Of a stretch of DNA of 64,000 nucleotides, positions 1 through 7,388 are shown piece after piece. Where the stretch lies: the NCBI GenBank assembly GCA_020054675.1, contig JAIHAL010000006.1, positions 1 through 64,000 of the forward strand, in the 5' to 3' direction. The notes under the pieces were generated by a model. That model was not told the DNA's origin. It was given only the letters and a program-made list of their open reading frames with translations, and did not search any database. Numbering within the stretch: the stretch's first letter is position 1; each line of letters begins with the position of its first letter. Source of the DNA: Oscillospiraceae bacterium (lineage in GTDB: Bacteria; Bacillota; Clostridia; Oscillospirales; Ruminococcaceae). The position numbers and the translations under genes were made by a program.

Positions 1-46
1 GAAGATATGAGGCAATTCGATCAAATTGTTCTTTTGTTATTTCCAT
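1..46 (-). CDS. Partial N-terminus of a probable IS5-like transposase
   Basis: Reading leftward from an ATG at 46-44, the first fifteen codons give MEITKEQFDRIASYL before the window ends. From memory this resembles the amino end of IS5-family (IS427-like) transposases, which often start with MEIT-x-EQ and then a hydrophobic turn. A TATAAT-like box sits a few bases upstream. No ribosome binding site and no terminal inverted repeat is visible, and only fifteen residues can be read, so the call rests on similarity of a very short stretch. It would place a mobile element beside the hairpin repeat at 95-757. Confidence 0.35.
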   Translation of the reverse strand, partial: MEITKEQFDRIASYL

Positions 47-94
47 ACAATTATTATACCATATTTTATATTTTAATGCAATAGTGTTAACAGA

Positions 95-757
95 TTCTAA
101 TATCTAATTTCTAATCTCTAACATCTAAGAGGGGGCTTTGCCCCCCTTCTTGCATATAAAGCAGATTTAGTCTGCTTTATCCCCCAGTGACTTTTTGTCC
201 GGCGACAAAAAGTCACCAAAAAACGCCTGATTTTATATGTCTACGGTCGCCTATTCGCCGGCAACGGCAATTTGCTTACGCAAAAACTGAAATCGCAAAT
301 TGCCTGCACGGCGAATAACGGCTCGTTGTAGACGACCTGCTTTTCGCCTCGGTATGTACCACTCTAATCTTGTCGCGAAAAGCAGGTCTTTAACTTTACT
401 TGCCTTAATTACTTTACCAGCAGAAAGTCTTGGCTTATAGTTTTCTGCTAATAGACTTATTAAGACAAGCAAAAAATAAAGCTCTGCTTTTCGTAGTAAA
501 ATTGGGGTAGTGAGCACTGGGGCGAAAAGCAGAGCAACAATATAGAGCCGTCAGCCGTCTGGCAGGGCGCACGCTGAAAGCGTAAGCGCCCGTTGCCGGC
601 GGGTAGGCGAATTAAGACATATGGAAAGCCCCGCAGGGCGGCGTCTTTTGCCTACTTTTCTTCGCTGGTGAAGAAAAGTAGGCAGGGGGAGTAAAAAAAT
701 TATTATCTTTAAAAGTTAAGAGGGGGGGCGGCGCCCCCCTCTATTAGATGTTAGATA
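95..757. repeat. Composite hairpin repeat R1, inverted-duplicate copy
   Basis: This non-coding stretch is built of modules that recur at three other places in the window. In order it holds a 7-bp CTAA array (95-129), a G5C/GC5 hairpin (about 129-147), a perfect 13-bp-arm hairpin (187-216, GTGACTTTTTGTC arms), a CGCCGGCAACG-type module, a stem-loop with GACCTGCTTTTCG arms (about 338-390), and then the same modules in reverse order and opposite orientation (about 456-757). The whole is therefore a large imperfect palindrome. The second stem-loop arm reads GCTCTGCTTTTCG and its partner changes to match, so the stem is kept while the sequence differs. No gene is seen. An 88-codon open frame here is an accident of the repeat. 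Confidence 0.85.
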
Positions 758-904
758 CAAGCAAACTGAGAAAAATATAAAATAAACATATAAATTTTTA
801 TATTTACTTTTTAAGTATCAAATAATGAAAATGCAAATTTAAATAAAGCGAATGATAAAATTCCGACTATTTTTTGTTTTATCTAAAATTTTATATAAAA
901 TCTA

Positions 905-933
905 TTGAAATATTTATATAAAAAAGTTATAAT
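905..933 (+). promoter_or_regulatory. SigmaA-type promoter for the isomerase/transketolase operon
   Basis: TTGAAA at 905-910 and TATAAT at 928-933 are separated by 17 bases. Transcription would start near 940, leaving a leader of about 75 bases before the ATG at 1015. No riboswitch-like fold was noticed in the leader. Confidence 0.7.
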
Positions 934-1014
934 AAACTTGCACGAGAATAGTGGATGACGGCAGAAATTGCTTTTAAAAATTAATGTAAAATTATATGGA
1001 AAGAGGAATGAAAG

Positions 1015-2445
1015 ATGGATAAATTAAAAATTGGCTTTGCACCGACAAGAAGATTTACATTCAGCGCTGAGGACGCAATGAGGTATAAAAAGCTTATCCG
1101 CAGCTTTATGGATGGTTATGACATTGAAATAATTGATATTGATGATATTAACGACGAAGGGCTCCTTTACGACAATACCGAATCGGCATATAGGATTGCG
1201 GAAAAATTCAAGAGAGCAAAAGTTGATGCCGTTTTTGTTCCGCATTGCAATTTTGGCACGGAAGACACCGTTGCAAAACTTTGCAGGGAGGTTGGAAAAC
1301 CTGTACTGCTTTGGGGCCCGAGGGATGAGGACCCGCTTGAAGACGGGTTCCGCCTGCGCGACAGTCAGTGCGGGCTTTTTGCAACCGGAAAGGTTTTACG
1401 CCGTTTTAACGTTCCGTTTACCTATATTCCAAATACAGCGGTGGATGACCCTGTTTTCAAAAGGGGATTTGAAAACTTTTTAAGGGCGGCAAACGTGGTA
1501 AAGGCCTTTAATAAAATCAGAATCCTTCAAATATCCACAAGACCGGCGGGATTTTGGTCGGTAATTTGCAATGAAGGGGAGCTTTTGGAGAAATTCAACA
1601 TTCAGCTTTTCCCGATAAGCCTTGTTGAAATTCAAAATAAGACTCTTGAAATAGAAAAGGGAAATTCGGCAGAACTTAAAGCTGAAATTGAAAAAATCAA
1701 AACGGCCGTTGATTGCACCAATGCCCCGGAGGAACAGGTTAAAAGGGTTGCCGCATTAAAACTTGCCATGAAATTTTACGTTGACAAGGAACTTTGCACT
1801 GCGGTTGCAATCCAGTGTTGGAGCGCTTTGCAGGACAGCCTTAATGTGATGCCCTGCCTTGCAAATGCGCTTTTGACGGACGAGGGAATTCCCGTTGCAT
1901 GCGAAACCGACATCCATGGCGCAATAACTTCGGTGATGGCATATGCCGCAACGTTGAACAAAACCGCTCCCTTCTTTGCCGACCTTACGGTAAGGCATAG
2001 CCAAAATGACAATGGGGAACTTCTTTTCCACTGTGGAAATTTCCCGACAAGCCTCAGTCCGGAAGGATGCAAGACATGCTTTAACAGCCACTTCCTGTTT
2101 GATTCCCACGCTCCCGGCACTCATGAGGGCGAGATACGCGGAGGCAAAAACATAACCATTGCCCGTTTTGACGGCGACCACGGGGAATATTCCCTTTTCT
2201 TGGGCAAGGCAAAATCCACATCCGGCAAATTTTCAAGGGGAACTTATATCTGGGTTGAGGTGAACGATTGGCCGCTGTGGGAAGAAAAACTTGTTACAGG
2301 ACCTTATATCCACCATTGCAGCGGGGTGCATGAGGATGTTGTTGCGGCGCTTTACGAGGCATGCAAATACATTCCGGGACTTAAAGCAGACCCTGTTGAC
2401 CCGACTGAAGAAGAAATAAAGGCATGGTTGAGGGGCAGCCTTTAA
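1015..2445 (+). CDS. L-fucose/L-arabinose isomerase family protein
   Basis: The 476-residue product resembles the FucI/AraA-like isomerase family, cytoplasmic metal-dependent ketol isomerases that interconvert aldoses and ketoses. The N-terminal two thirds have alternating beta-alpha character (KIGFAPTRRF near the start, GKPVLLWGPRDED around residue 95). A CETD motif at residues 296-299 and the later THEGEIRGGKNI and ARFDGDHGEYS segments fit the C-terminal metal-binding domain of the family. GAAAGAGG lies just before the ATG. It is followed after 12 bases by the transketolase subunit, so the operon probably feeds a sugar such as fucose, arabinose or a related pentose into the pentose phosphate route. 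The exact substrate cannot be read from the sequence; many such proteins are annotated only as fucose isomerase-like. Confidence 0.8.
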   Translation: MDKLKIGFAPTRRFTFSAEDAMRYKKLIRSFMDGYDIEIIDIDDINDEGLLYDNTESAYRIAEKFKRAKVDAVFVPHCNFGTEDTVAKLCREVGKPVLLWGPRDEDPLEDGFRLRDSQCGLFATGKVLRRFNVPFTYIPNTAVDDPVFKRGFENFLRAANVVKAFNKIRILQISTRPAGFWSVICNEGELLEKFNIQLFPISLVEIQNKTLEIEKGNSAELKAEIEKIKTAVDCTNAPEEQVKRVAALKLAMKFYVDKELCTAVAIQCWSALQDSLNVMPCLANALLTDEGIPVACETDIHGAITSVMAYAATLNKTAPFFADLTVRHSQNDNGELLFHCGNFPTSLSPEGCKTCFNSHFLFDSHAPGTHEGEIRGGKNITIARFDGDHGEYSLFLGKAKSTSGKFSRGTYIWVEVNDWPLWEEKLVTGPYIHHCSGVHEDVVAALYEACKYIPGLKADPVDPTEEEIKAWLRGSL

Positions 2446-2457
2446 TGGAGGGGTATT

Positions 2458-3291
2458 ATGGAAAATCTTAAAGCAAAGGCATTTGAAATAAGAGAAAATA
2501 TACTTGACATGGTTTACAGGGCAAAAGCAGGGCATATTGGCGGAGATTTTAGCGTGTGCGACATTTTGGTCAGCCTTTATTATTCGCATATGAATGTATC
2601 TCCGCAAGATATGGACAATCCCAATCGCGACAGGTTTATACTCAGCAAGGGACATTCAGTTGAGGCGCTTTATTGCGTGCTTGCGGATAGAGGATTTTTT
2701 CCTAAGGAGGACCTTGAAACATTTTCTGCTTTTGGTTCAAAATACATAGGTCATCCGAATAATAAGGTCAACGGGATTGAAATGAATTCCGGTTCTCTTG
2801 GGCATGGGCTTTCGGTGGCGGTAGGAATGGCCATTGCTGCAAAAATGGATAATGCCCCGTATAGGGTTTATACGGTAATGGGCGACGGCGAGCTTGCCGA
2901 AGGTTCCGTTTGGGAAGGTGCAATGGCGGCGGGGCATTATAAGCTTGACAATCTGACTGCGGTAATAGACCGCAACCGCCTGCAAATATCCGGCACTACC
3001 GAGGAGGTAATGACTCAGGACAGCCAAGAGGAACGCTGGAACAGCTTTGGCTGGAATGTTATTAAAGCAAAGGGCAATGATATAAACGACCTTGACAGGG
3101 CATTTAACGAGGCAAAGGCTTGCAAAGGCAAGCCAAGCATAATCATAGCTGAAACTGTAAAGGGCTGCGGAGTTTCTTTTATGGAAAATTCGGCAAAGTG
3201 GCACCATAAGGTTCCGTCGGATGAAGAGTATGCAATGGCAAAAGCCGAGCTTAAGGAGAAAAGGAGGCTGGCATATGAACAAAATTCCTAA
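2458..3291 (+). CDS. Transketolase, N-terminal (thiamine diphosphate binding) subunit
   Basis: This 277-residue protein is the half-length transketolase subunit typical of split transketolases in Firmicutes and archaea. Residues 24-28 (AGHIG), 63-66 (SKGH), 109-116 (MNSGSLGH) and the diphosphate-binding MGDGE (141-145) with a following IDRN (170-173) are all in place. The enzyme moves two-carbon units between sugar phosphates in the non-oxidative pentose phosphate pathway, but it needs a C-terminal subunit. Its downstream neighbour overlaps it by 17 bases and starts as that subunit but is broken, so activity here would depend on another C subunit elsewhere. The start has GGAGGGG seven bases upstream. 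Confidence 0.93.
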   Translation: MENLKAKAFEIRENILDMVYRAKAGHIGGDFSVCDILVSLYYSHMNVSPQDMDNPNRDRFILSKGHSVEALYCVLADRGFFPKEDLETFSAFGSKYIGHPNNKVNGIEMNSGSLGHGLSVAVGMAIAAKMDNAPYRVYTVMGDGELAEGSVWEGAMAAGHYKLDNLTAVIDRNRLQISGTTEEVMTQDSQEERWNSFGWNVIKAKGNDINDLDRAFNEAKACKGKPSIIIAETVKGCGVSFMENSAKWHHKVPSDEEYAMAKAELKEKRRLAYEQNS

Positions 3292-4348
3292 CCGTCAGGT
3301 GATTTGCGACGTATTGGTTGAAAGGGCGGAAAAAGACAAGGACATAGTAGTTTTGTGCAGCGATTCAAGGGGTTCGGCTTCGCTTTCGGATTTTGCCGGA
3401 AAATATCCGGAACAGTTTGTTGAGGTGGGAATTGCCGAGCAAAATCTTGTTTCCATAAGCGCAGGCCTTGCCGCTTGCGGCAAGAAGGCTTTTGCGGCAT
3501 CTCCGGCATGCTTTTTGTCCACCAGAAGCATGGAGCAGGCAAAGGTTGATGTGGCATATTCAAACACAAATGTAAAGCTTATAGGAATAAGCGGAGGAAT
3601 CAGCTATGGTGCGCTGTTCGGACAAGGATGTCATAAATCCGGAATGGCAAAGGCAACCTATGGCACAGGTTCATCGGTTATGATGAATATAGGCAAAAAA
3701 GCAATTTTCAGCGAAAGCGGATTGGCAACTTCCATAGCATGGGGAATTTCAGGAGAAGTTGAATATGTTTTGGAAGGGAATATCAATTATGCCGGCGCGG
3801 TGATAAAATGGATTGAGAGCTTGGGGCTTATTTCATCGCCAAAAGAGGCTCCGGTTCTTGCAAAAGAGGCAAATCCGAATGACAGCACATATCTTGTTCC
3901 TGCGTTTTCCGGACTTGGCGCCCCGTATTGGGAAAGCGGCGCAAGGGCATCATTTTACGGGATGTCAAGGAGCACCGGCAAGGCCGAAATAGTGAAAGCC
4001 GCCGAGGAGTGCATCGCCTACCAGATTGCTGATATTATAGGTGCAATGATTAAGGATTCGGGGATGGAGATGACTTCCCTCCGTGTAGATGGAGGCCCCA
4101 CAAGGGACGAATATTTAATGCAGTTCCAAAGCGACATATTGGGGATTCCGCTGCTTATACCGCAGACCGAAGAGCTTTCCGGAATGGGCGCTGCCTATGC
4201 CGCGGGAATAGCAGCCGGAATTTATGATAAAGAGAGTATTTTTGCCGAAATGCAAAGAAAGGAATTTAAACCTCAAATGGCTGCCGCCGAAAAGGAAAAA
4301 CGTTGCAATGGCTGGAAAAAGGCTATTAAAGCTACTTTAATGTTGTGA
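3275..4348 (+). CDS. Chimera: transketolase C-subunit N-part fused in frame to FGGY kinase C-part
   Basis: The ATG at 3275 follows AGGAGG and overlaps the previous gene. Residues 1 to about 114 match the pyrimidine domain of split transketolase C subunits (VEVGIAEQNLVSISAGLA, then KLIGISGGISYGA). From about 3611-3620 the frame continues without a break as the C-terminal ATPase half of a glycerol kinase/xylulokinase-type FGGY kinase (ALFGQGCHKSGMAKATYGTG, later LRVDGGPTRDEYLMQ and the GMGAAYAAG motif). The junction reads GALFGQ: GAL would be right for SYGALG of transketolase and AALFGQ for the kinase, so a few shared bases (GCGCT) probably mediated a deletion. The part lost includes the rest of the pyrimidine and C-terminal transketolase domains, the kinase N-half, and the catalytic Asp that in glycerol kinase lies just before AALFG. 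Neither activity is expected. An assembly collapse is the main alternative. Confidence 0.85.
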   Translation: MNKIPNRQVICDVLVERAEKDKDIVVLCSDSRGSASLSDFAGKYPEQFVEVGIAEQNLVSISAGLAACGKKAFAASPACFLSTRSMEQAKVDVAYSNTNVKLIGISGGISYGALFGQGCHKSGMAKATYGTGSSVMMNIGKKAIFSESGLATSIAWGISGEVEYVLEGNINYAGAVIKWIESLGLISSPKEAPVLAKEANPNDSTYLVPAFSGLGAPYWESGARASFYGMSRSTGKAEIVKAAEECIAYQIADIIGAMIKDSGMEMTSLRVDGGPTRDEYLMQFQSDILGIPLLIPQTEELSGMGAAYAAGIAAGIYDKESIFAEMQRKEFKPQMAAAEKEKRCNGWKKAIKATLML

Positions 4349-4404
4349 GCTGTTAAAGTAGTTTAGTTTTTGATAATTTTACTTTTTAGCGGATGCCTCG
4401 TCCC

Positions 4405-4800
4405 CTTATAGTAGTTAGTTGTTAGAAGTTAGACGTTAGTTTTTGTTCTTTTACTTTTTAAGAGGTGGGACTCCGTCCCCCCTCTCTTAATTTTTAAAAT
4501 AATCAAATTTTTTTACCCCCCTGCATACTTTTCTTCACCAGCGAAGAAAAGTATGCAAAAGACGCCGCCCTGCGGGGCTTTCATGCGTCTTTATCCGCCT
4601 ATTCATTTAGAAGTTAGAGATTAGAGGTTAGAAATTAGAGTTAGCTATTTTGGGCATTAAAGGTCTTATTTTAATTTACCAGCATCTAACATCTAACGTC
4701 TAACAACTAACTACTAAAAGGGCCTGAGTCCACCCCACTTAAAAGGTAAAAGAACAAAAACTAACATCTAACATCTAACTTCTAACAACTAACTACTAAA
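4405..4800. repeat. Composite hairpin repeat R2 with four 7-bp arrays
   Basis: The intergenic region 4349-4964 is occupied mostly by this repeat. It holds TTAG arrays at about 4411-4440 and 4607-4643 and the complementary CTAA arrays at 4683-4717 and 4761-4800. Between them are a G/C-box hairpin (about 4465-4490) and a perfect stem with TGCATACTTTTCTTC arms (4521-4556), followed by a CGCCGCCCTGCGGGG segment also found near 630 in R1. The sequence of array, AAAGG and TACTTTTT blocks matches R1 and R4 piece by piece. There is no open frame of note. The long stem-loop with CTGCTTTTCG arms seen in the other copies is missing here, so this is a shortened copy. Confidence 0.8.
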
Positions 4801-4833
4801 AGGGTCGAGATTCCATTAAAAAAGTAAATCCAC

Positions 4834-4861
4834 TTGCTAACAGCTATCTTGATAGTATACA
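4834..4861 (+). promoter_or_regulatory. Probable promoter for the LytTR/AgrC-like pair
   Basis: TTGCTA at 4834-4839 and TATACA at 4856-4861 are 16 bases apart, directly after the last 7-bp array of repeat R2. A GCCCTGCCG/CGGCAGGGC hairpin (about 4900-4925) follows in the leader, with an A/T-run on the side that would make it a terminator for minus-strand transcription. The match to consensus is moderate. Confidence 0.45.
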
Positions 4862-4964
4862 AAAAATGTGCTATCATTTTTATAGTTTTATATTTTTTGC
4901 CCTGCCGCGAAATCACGGCAGGGCTTAATGCGCAAATAAACTTATTTTGAGAAGAGGTATGCAA

Positions 4965-5675
4965 ATGGTCCGAATTGCCGTTGTAGAGGATGAAGCAGCT
5001 TATACACAGCAGATTACCGAATATCTTGAACGGTTTTCGGAAGAAAGCGGGGAAGCTGTAAAGATTACCGTTTTTTCGGACGGGGATGAAATTGTGGAGG
5101 CCTATAAGGCACAGTTTGATATAATACTTCTTGACATTCAAATGCGGTTCATGGATGGAATGACTGCTGCAAAGGAAATCCGCAAAGCAGACCCTGAGGT
5201 AGTCATTATTTTTATAACCAATATGGTGCAGTATGCGGTGCAAGGCTATTCGGTGGATGCGCTTGACTTTGTATTAAAGCCTATATCTTATTTTGCCCTT
5301 TCTCAAAGGCTTGAAAAAGCGCTTGACAGGATAAAAAAGCGGCCTATGACATATGTTGCCGTTTCGACTAAAAGCGGGACATATAAGCTTGAAGCATCCA
5401 AAATTTATTATATAGAAAGCCTTGGACACAATCTTATGTTTCATACAGCATCTGGGGAATACTCTTCAACAGGAACTTTAAAGGAATGGGAGAAAAAATT
5501 AAAAGATATGCACTTTTTCCGCGGGAATAGCTGCTACCTTATAAATTTGGAACACGTTGACGGAATACAGGATGGCTGCGCGCTTGTAAAGGGAGAAAAG
5601 CTGACTTTAAGCCGAAACCGCAAAACTGCTTTTATGGAAGCTCTTGCAAATTATGTATGCGAGGTGGAAAGATGA
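4965..5675 (+). CDS. LytTR-family response regulator
   Basis: The protein has a receiver domain (acidic pocket EDE at residues 8-10, phosphoacceptor Asp57 in LLDIQM, LKPIS lysine near 106) followed by a LytTR DNA-binding domain from about residue 135 (KIYYIESLGHN, FFRGNSCYLINLEHV). This is the AgrA/VirR class, which binds promoters of peptide-signalling, bacteriocin or surface genes when phosphorylated by a GHKL kinase. The ATG at 4965 is chosen because AGAGG lies seven bases upstream; a TTG at 4947 and an ATG at 4959 in the same frame are too close to that site. The next gene, a cognate kinase, overlaps its stop codon as ATGA. Confidence 0.9.
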   Translation: MVRIAVVEDEAAYTQQITEYLERFSEESGEAVKITVFSDGDEIVEAYKAQFDIILLDIQMRFMDGMTAAKEIRKADPEVVIIFITNMVQYAVQGYSVDALDFVLKPISYFALSQRLEKALDRIKKRPMTYVAVSTKSGTYKLEASKIYYIESLGHNLMFHTASGEYSSTGTLKEWEKKLKDMHFFRGNSCYLINLEHVDGIQDGCALVKGEKLTLSRNRKTAFMEALANYVCEVER

Positions 5676-6977
5676 ATACCATGCTTCCGGATATTCCGAG
5701 AATTTATACTGCCCTTGCGGAATGGGGCGCCTGCGTGATATATCTTATGACAATGCGCCGCCGGCTTAAAGGCTGGCGCTTTTTTCCGGCATCGCTTTGC
5801 GCGCTTGCAATCCAATCGGTTTTTCTTGTGGCAACGAAGGATATAAGCATTTATTTTTGGGTTCCATGCATGATGGGAGCCGTGGCGCTTATGTTTATTT
5901 TTATTTTTTCCTGCGGGGAGATAAGGGCTATTGATGCCGGATATTATTGCGTCAGGGCTTTTGTTTTGGCGGAACTTGCCGCATCTCTTGAGTGGCAGCT
6001 GCATTGCTTTTTTTTGGCCGGATGGCGAAACTCATGGAATTTGGGGACTGATTGTACTTGTATTGGTTTATTTAGCGGTATTTGTTTGCGTTTGGCTGCT
6101 TGAAAAGCGCCATATTCCAAAAGAAGTAAAATTTGAGGTCAGATATAGTGAACTGCTTTCAAGCTTTTTAATTGGCGCAACTGTCTTTGGAGTAAGCAAT
6201 TTAAGCTTTATTTCGGTGCATACTCCGTTCAGCACCGAGTATGGTTCAGGAATTTTCATCATAAGGACAATGGTAGATTTGGGTGGATTTGCAATTTTGT
6301 ATGCTTATCATATACAGTGTTGCGAGTTAAGGTTCAGACGGGAGCTTCAAGCCATACAAAATATTCTGCAAAACCATTATTTGCAGTACCAGCAGTCGAA
6401 GGAAAGCATTGAAATAATAAACAGGAAGTACCATGATTTAAAACATCAAATTGCCGTATTGCGCGCCGAAAAGGATGCGGCCAAGCGCAATGCCTATCTG
6501 GACGGCATGGAGGCGGAAATAAAAACCTATGAAACTCAAAATAAAACGGGAAATCTTGTGCTTGATACCGTTTTGACAGGGAAAAGCCTTTATTGCGCCG
6601 GCCATGGGATAACCCTCAACTGCGTAGCGGATGGAAAACTGCTTGATTTTATGGATGTAATGGATATTTGCACAGTGTTTGGAAATGCGCTTGACAATGC
6701 TATTGAATGTGCTGAAAAAATTCCCGAAAACGAAAAAAGGCTTATTTACGTGTCTGTTTTTTCTCAAAAAAGCTTTGTTGTGGTAAGGTTTGAAAATTAT
6801 TACGAGGGCGATTTGCTTTTTGAGGGAGGCCTTCCTGCAACCACAAAAGGTGACAGGAATTTTCATGGATACGGAATAAAGAGTATTAAGCATGTCGCGG
6901 AAAAGTATGGCGGAACAGTTGCAATAAAAACGGAAAAGAACTGGTTTGAGCTTAGAATAATCATTCCGCTTAAATAA
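5672..6977 (+). pseudogene. AgrC-like GHKL sensor kinase, frameshifted at a T8 run
   Basis: The gene starts at the ATG overlapping the regulator stop, with GAGGTGG upstream. Its first 112 codons give a multi-pass membrane domain, then the frame goes wrong at eight T bases (6008-6015) and stops at 6103. Loss of one T (or gain of two) joins it to the second frame, which continues the membrane domain (THGIWGLIVLVLVYLAVF), then the histidine box YHDLKHQIAVLR and the GHKL ATPase motifs NALDNAIEC and HGYGIKSIKHVAEKYGG to 6977. The whole would be about 435 residues, normal for AgrC-type quorum kinases. The shift could be a phase-variable tract, a true inactivation or a sequencing error in the homopolymer. 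No AgrB/AgrD-like peptide genes are next to it. Confidence 0.85.
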
Positions 6978-7123
6978 CTGTATTTTTATTATTCTAACAA
7001 AAATAAAAGACTTGTTTTATAGAAATTACACAATATGTTTTGCAATTTATGCATTAAAAAGTGCAGAATATGCAACGGCTCCCCCAAACGGCTTAATTGA
7101 TGCTAAACTGTATTGCATGAGGG

Positions 7124-7139
7124 GTTCGTATGCACGAAC
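7124..7139. promoter_or_regulatory. Perfect palindrome upstream of the first GH3, possible operator
   Basis: GTTCGT and ACGAAC arms flank a four-base ATGC centre, about 37 bases before the ATG at 7176. It could be an operator for a sugar-responsive repressor. It is not a LexA box, because the half-sites are in the reverse order (GTTC...GAAC). Confidence 0.35.
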
Positions 7140-7175
7140 ATTTTCTCAAACGCAATATGGAGGAGGAATTTTTAA

Positions 7176-7379
7176 ATGTTGAGCATTAACTGGGATGACG
7201 TGATAAGCGTCTTAAAGTTATGCGTTCCGTACCTGATATTTTTCGGGGTGGTGCTTTTGGCTGCCATAATAGCTATGGTAGTTGCCAAAAAGTTTTCTAA
7301 GTCAAAAAAATATTTTATCCGCTGGCAGTCCGGTGTTGCAATTATAGCAGCTCTTGCCATTGCCGTAAACTTAATTTGA
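7176..7379 (+). CDS. Membrane-anchor N-terminus of the GH3 enzyme, cut off by an in-frame TGA
   Basis: These 67 codons (GGAGGAATT ribosome site) encode two hydrophobic segments (about residues 17-38 and 50-66) around a Lys-rich loop, KKFSKSKKY. The TGA at 7377-7379 is codon 68. The frame stays open after it (FGPMSTIISLAAGNG) into the GH3 enzyme from 7389. GH3 proteins of this domain order from Clostridia carry, from memory, just such a membrane region directly fused to the enzyme, so I read this as the anchor of one protein interrupted by a point mutation at a codon that was probably Cys or Trp. The downstream ATG has no ribosome binding site of its own. Confidence 0.7.
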   Translation: MLSINWDDVISVLKLCVPYLIFFGVVLLAAIIAMVVAKKFSKSKKYFIRWQSGVAIIAALAIAVNLI

Positions 7380-7388
7380 TTTGGACCC

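Noticed and set aside
251-517. An 88-codon open frame on the minus strand
   Set aside because: It lies wholly inside the palindromic repeat R1, runs through stem-loop arms and has no ribosome site.
940-1014. Riboswitch in the leader of the isomerase gene
   Set aside because: The leader is AT-rich and about 75 bases, with no stable fold or known riboswitch core.
4607-4800. CRISPR-like array
   Set aside because: The units are seven bases with a variable triplet and no spacers, and there are no cas genes in the window.
4895-4930. Attenuator in front of the LytTR regulator
   Set aside because: The hairpin is good, but its T-run lies on the wrong side for plus-strand termination and no alternative fold was found.
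7124-7139. LexA box
   Set aside because: The half-sites read GTTC...GAAC, the reverse of the LexA order GAAC...GTTC, and the neighbours are not repair genes.
7377-7379. Stop codon recoding (TGA as Trp, Cys or selenocysteine)
   Set aside because: TGA ends several intact genes here, no selenocysteine element hairpin was noticed after it, and the other interrupted gene has TAA, so mutation is simpler.
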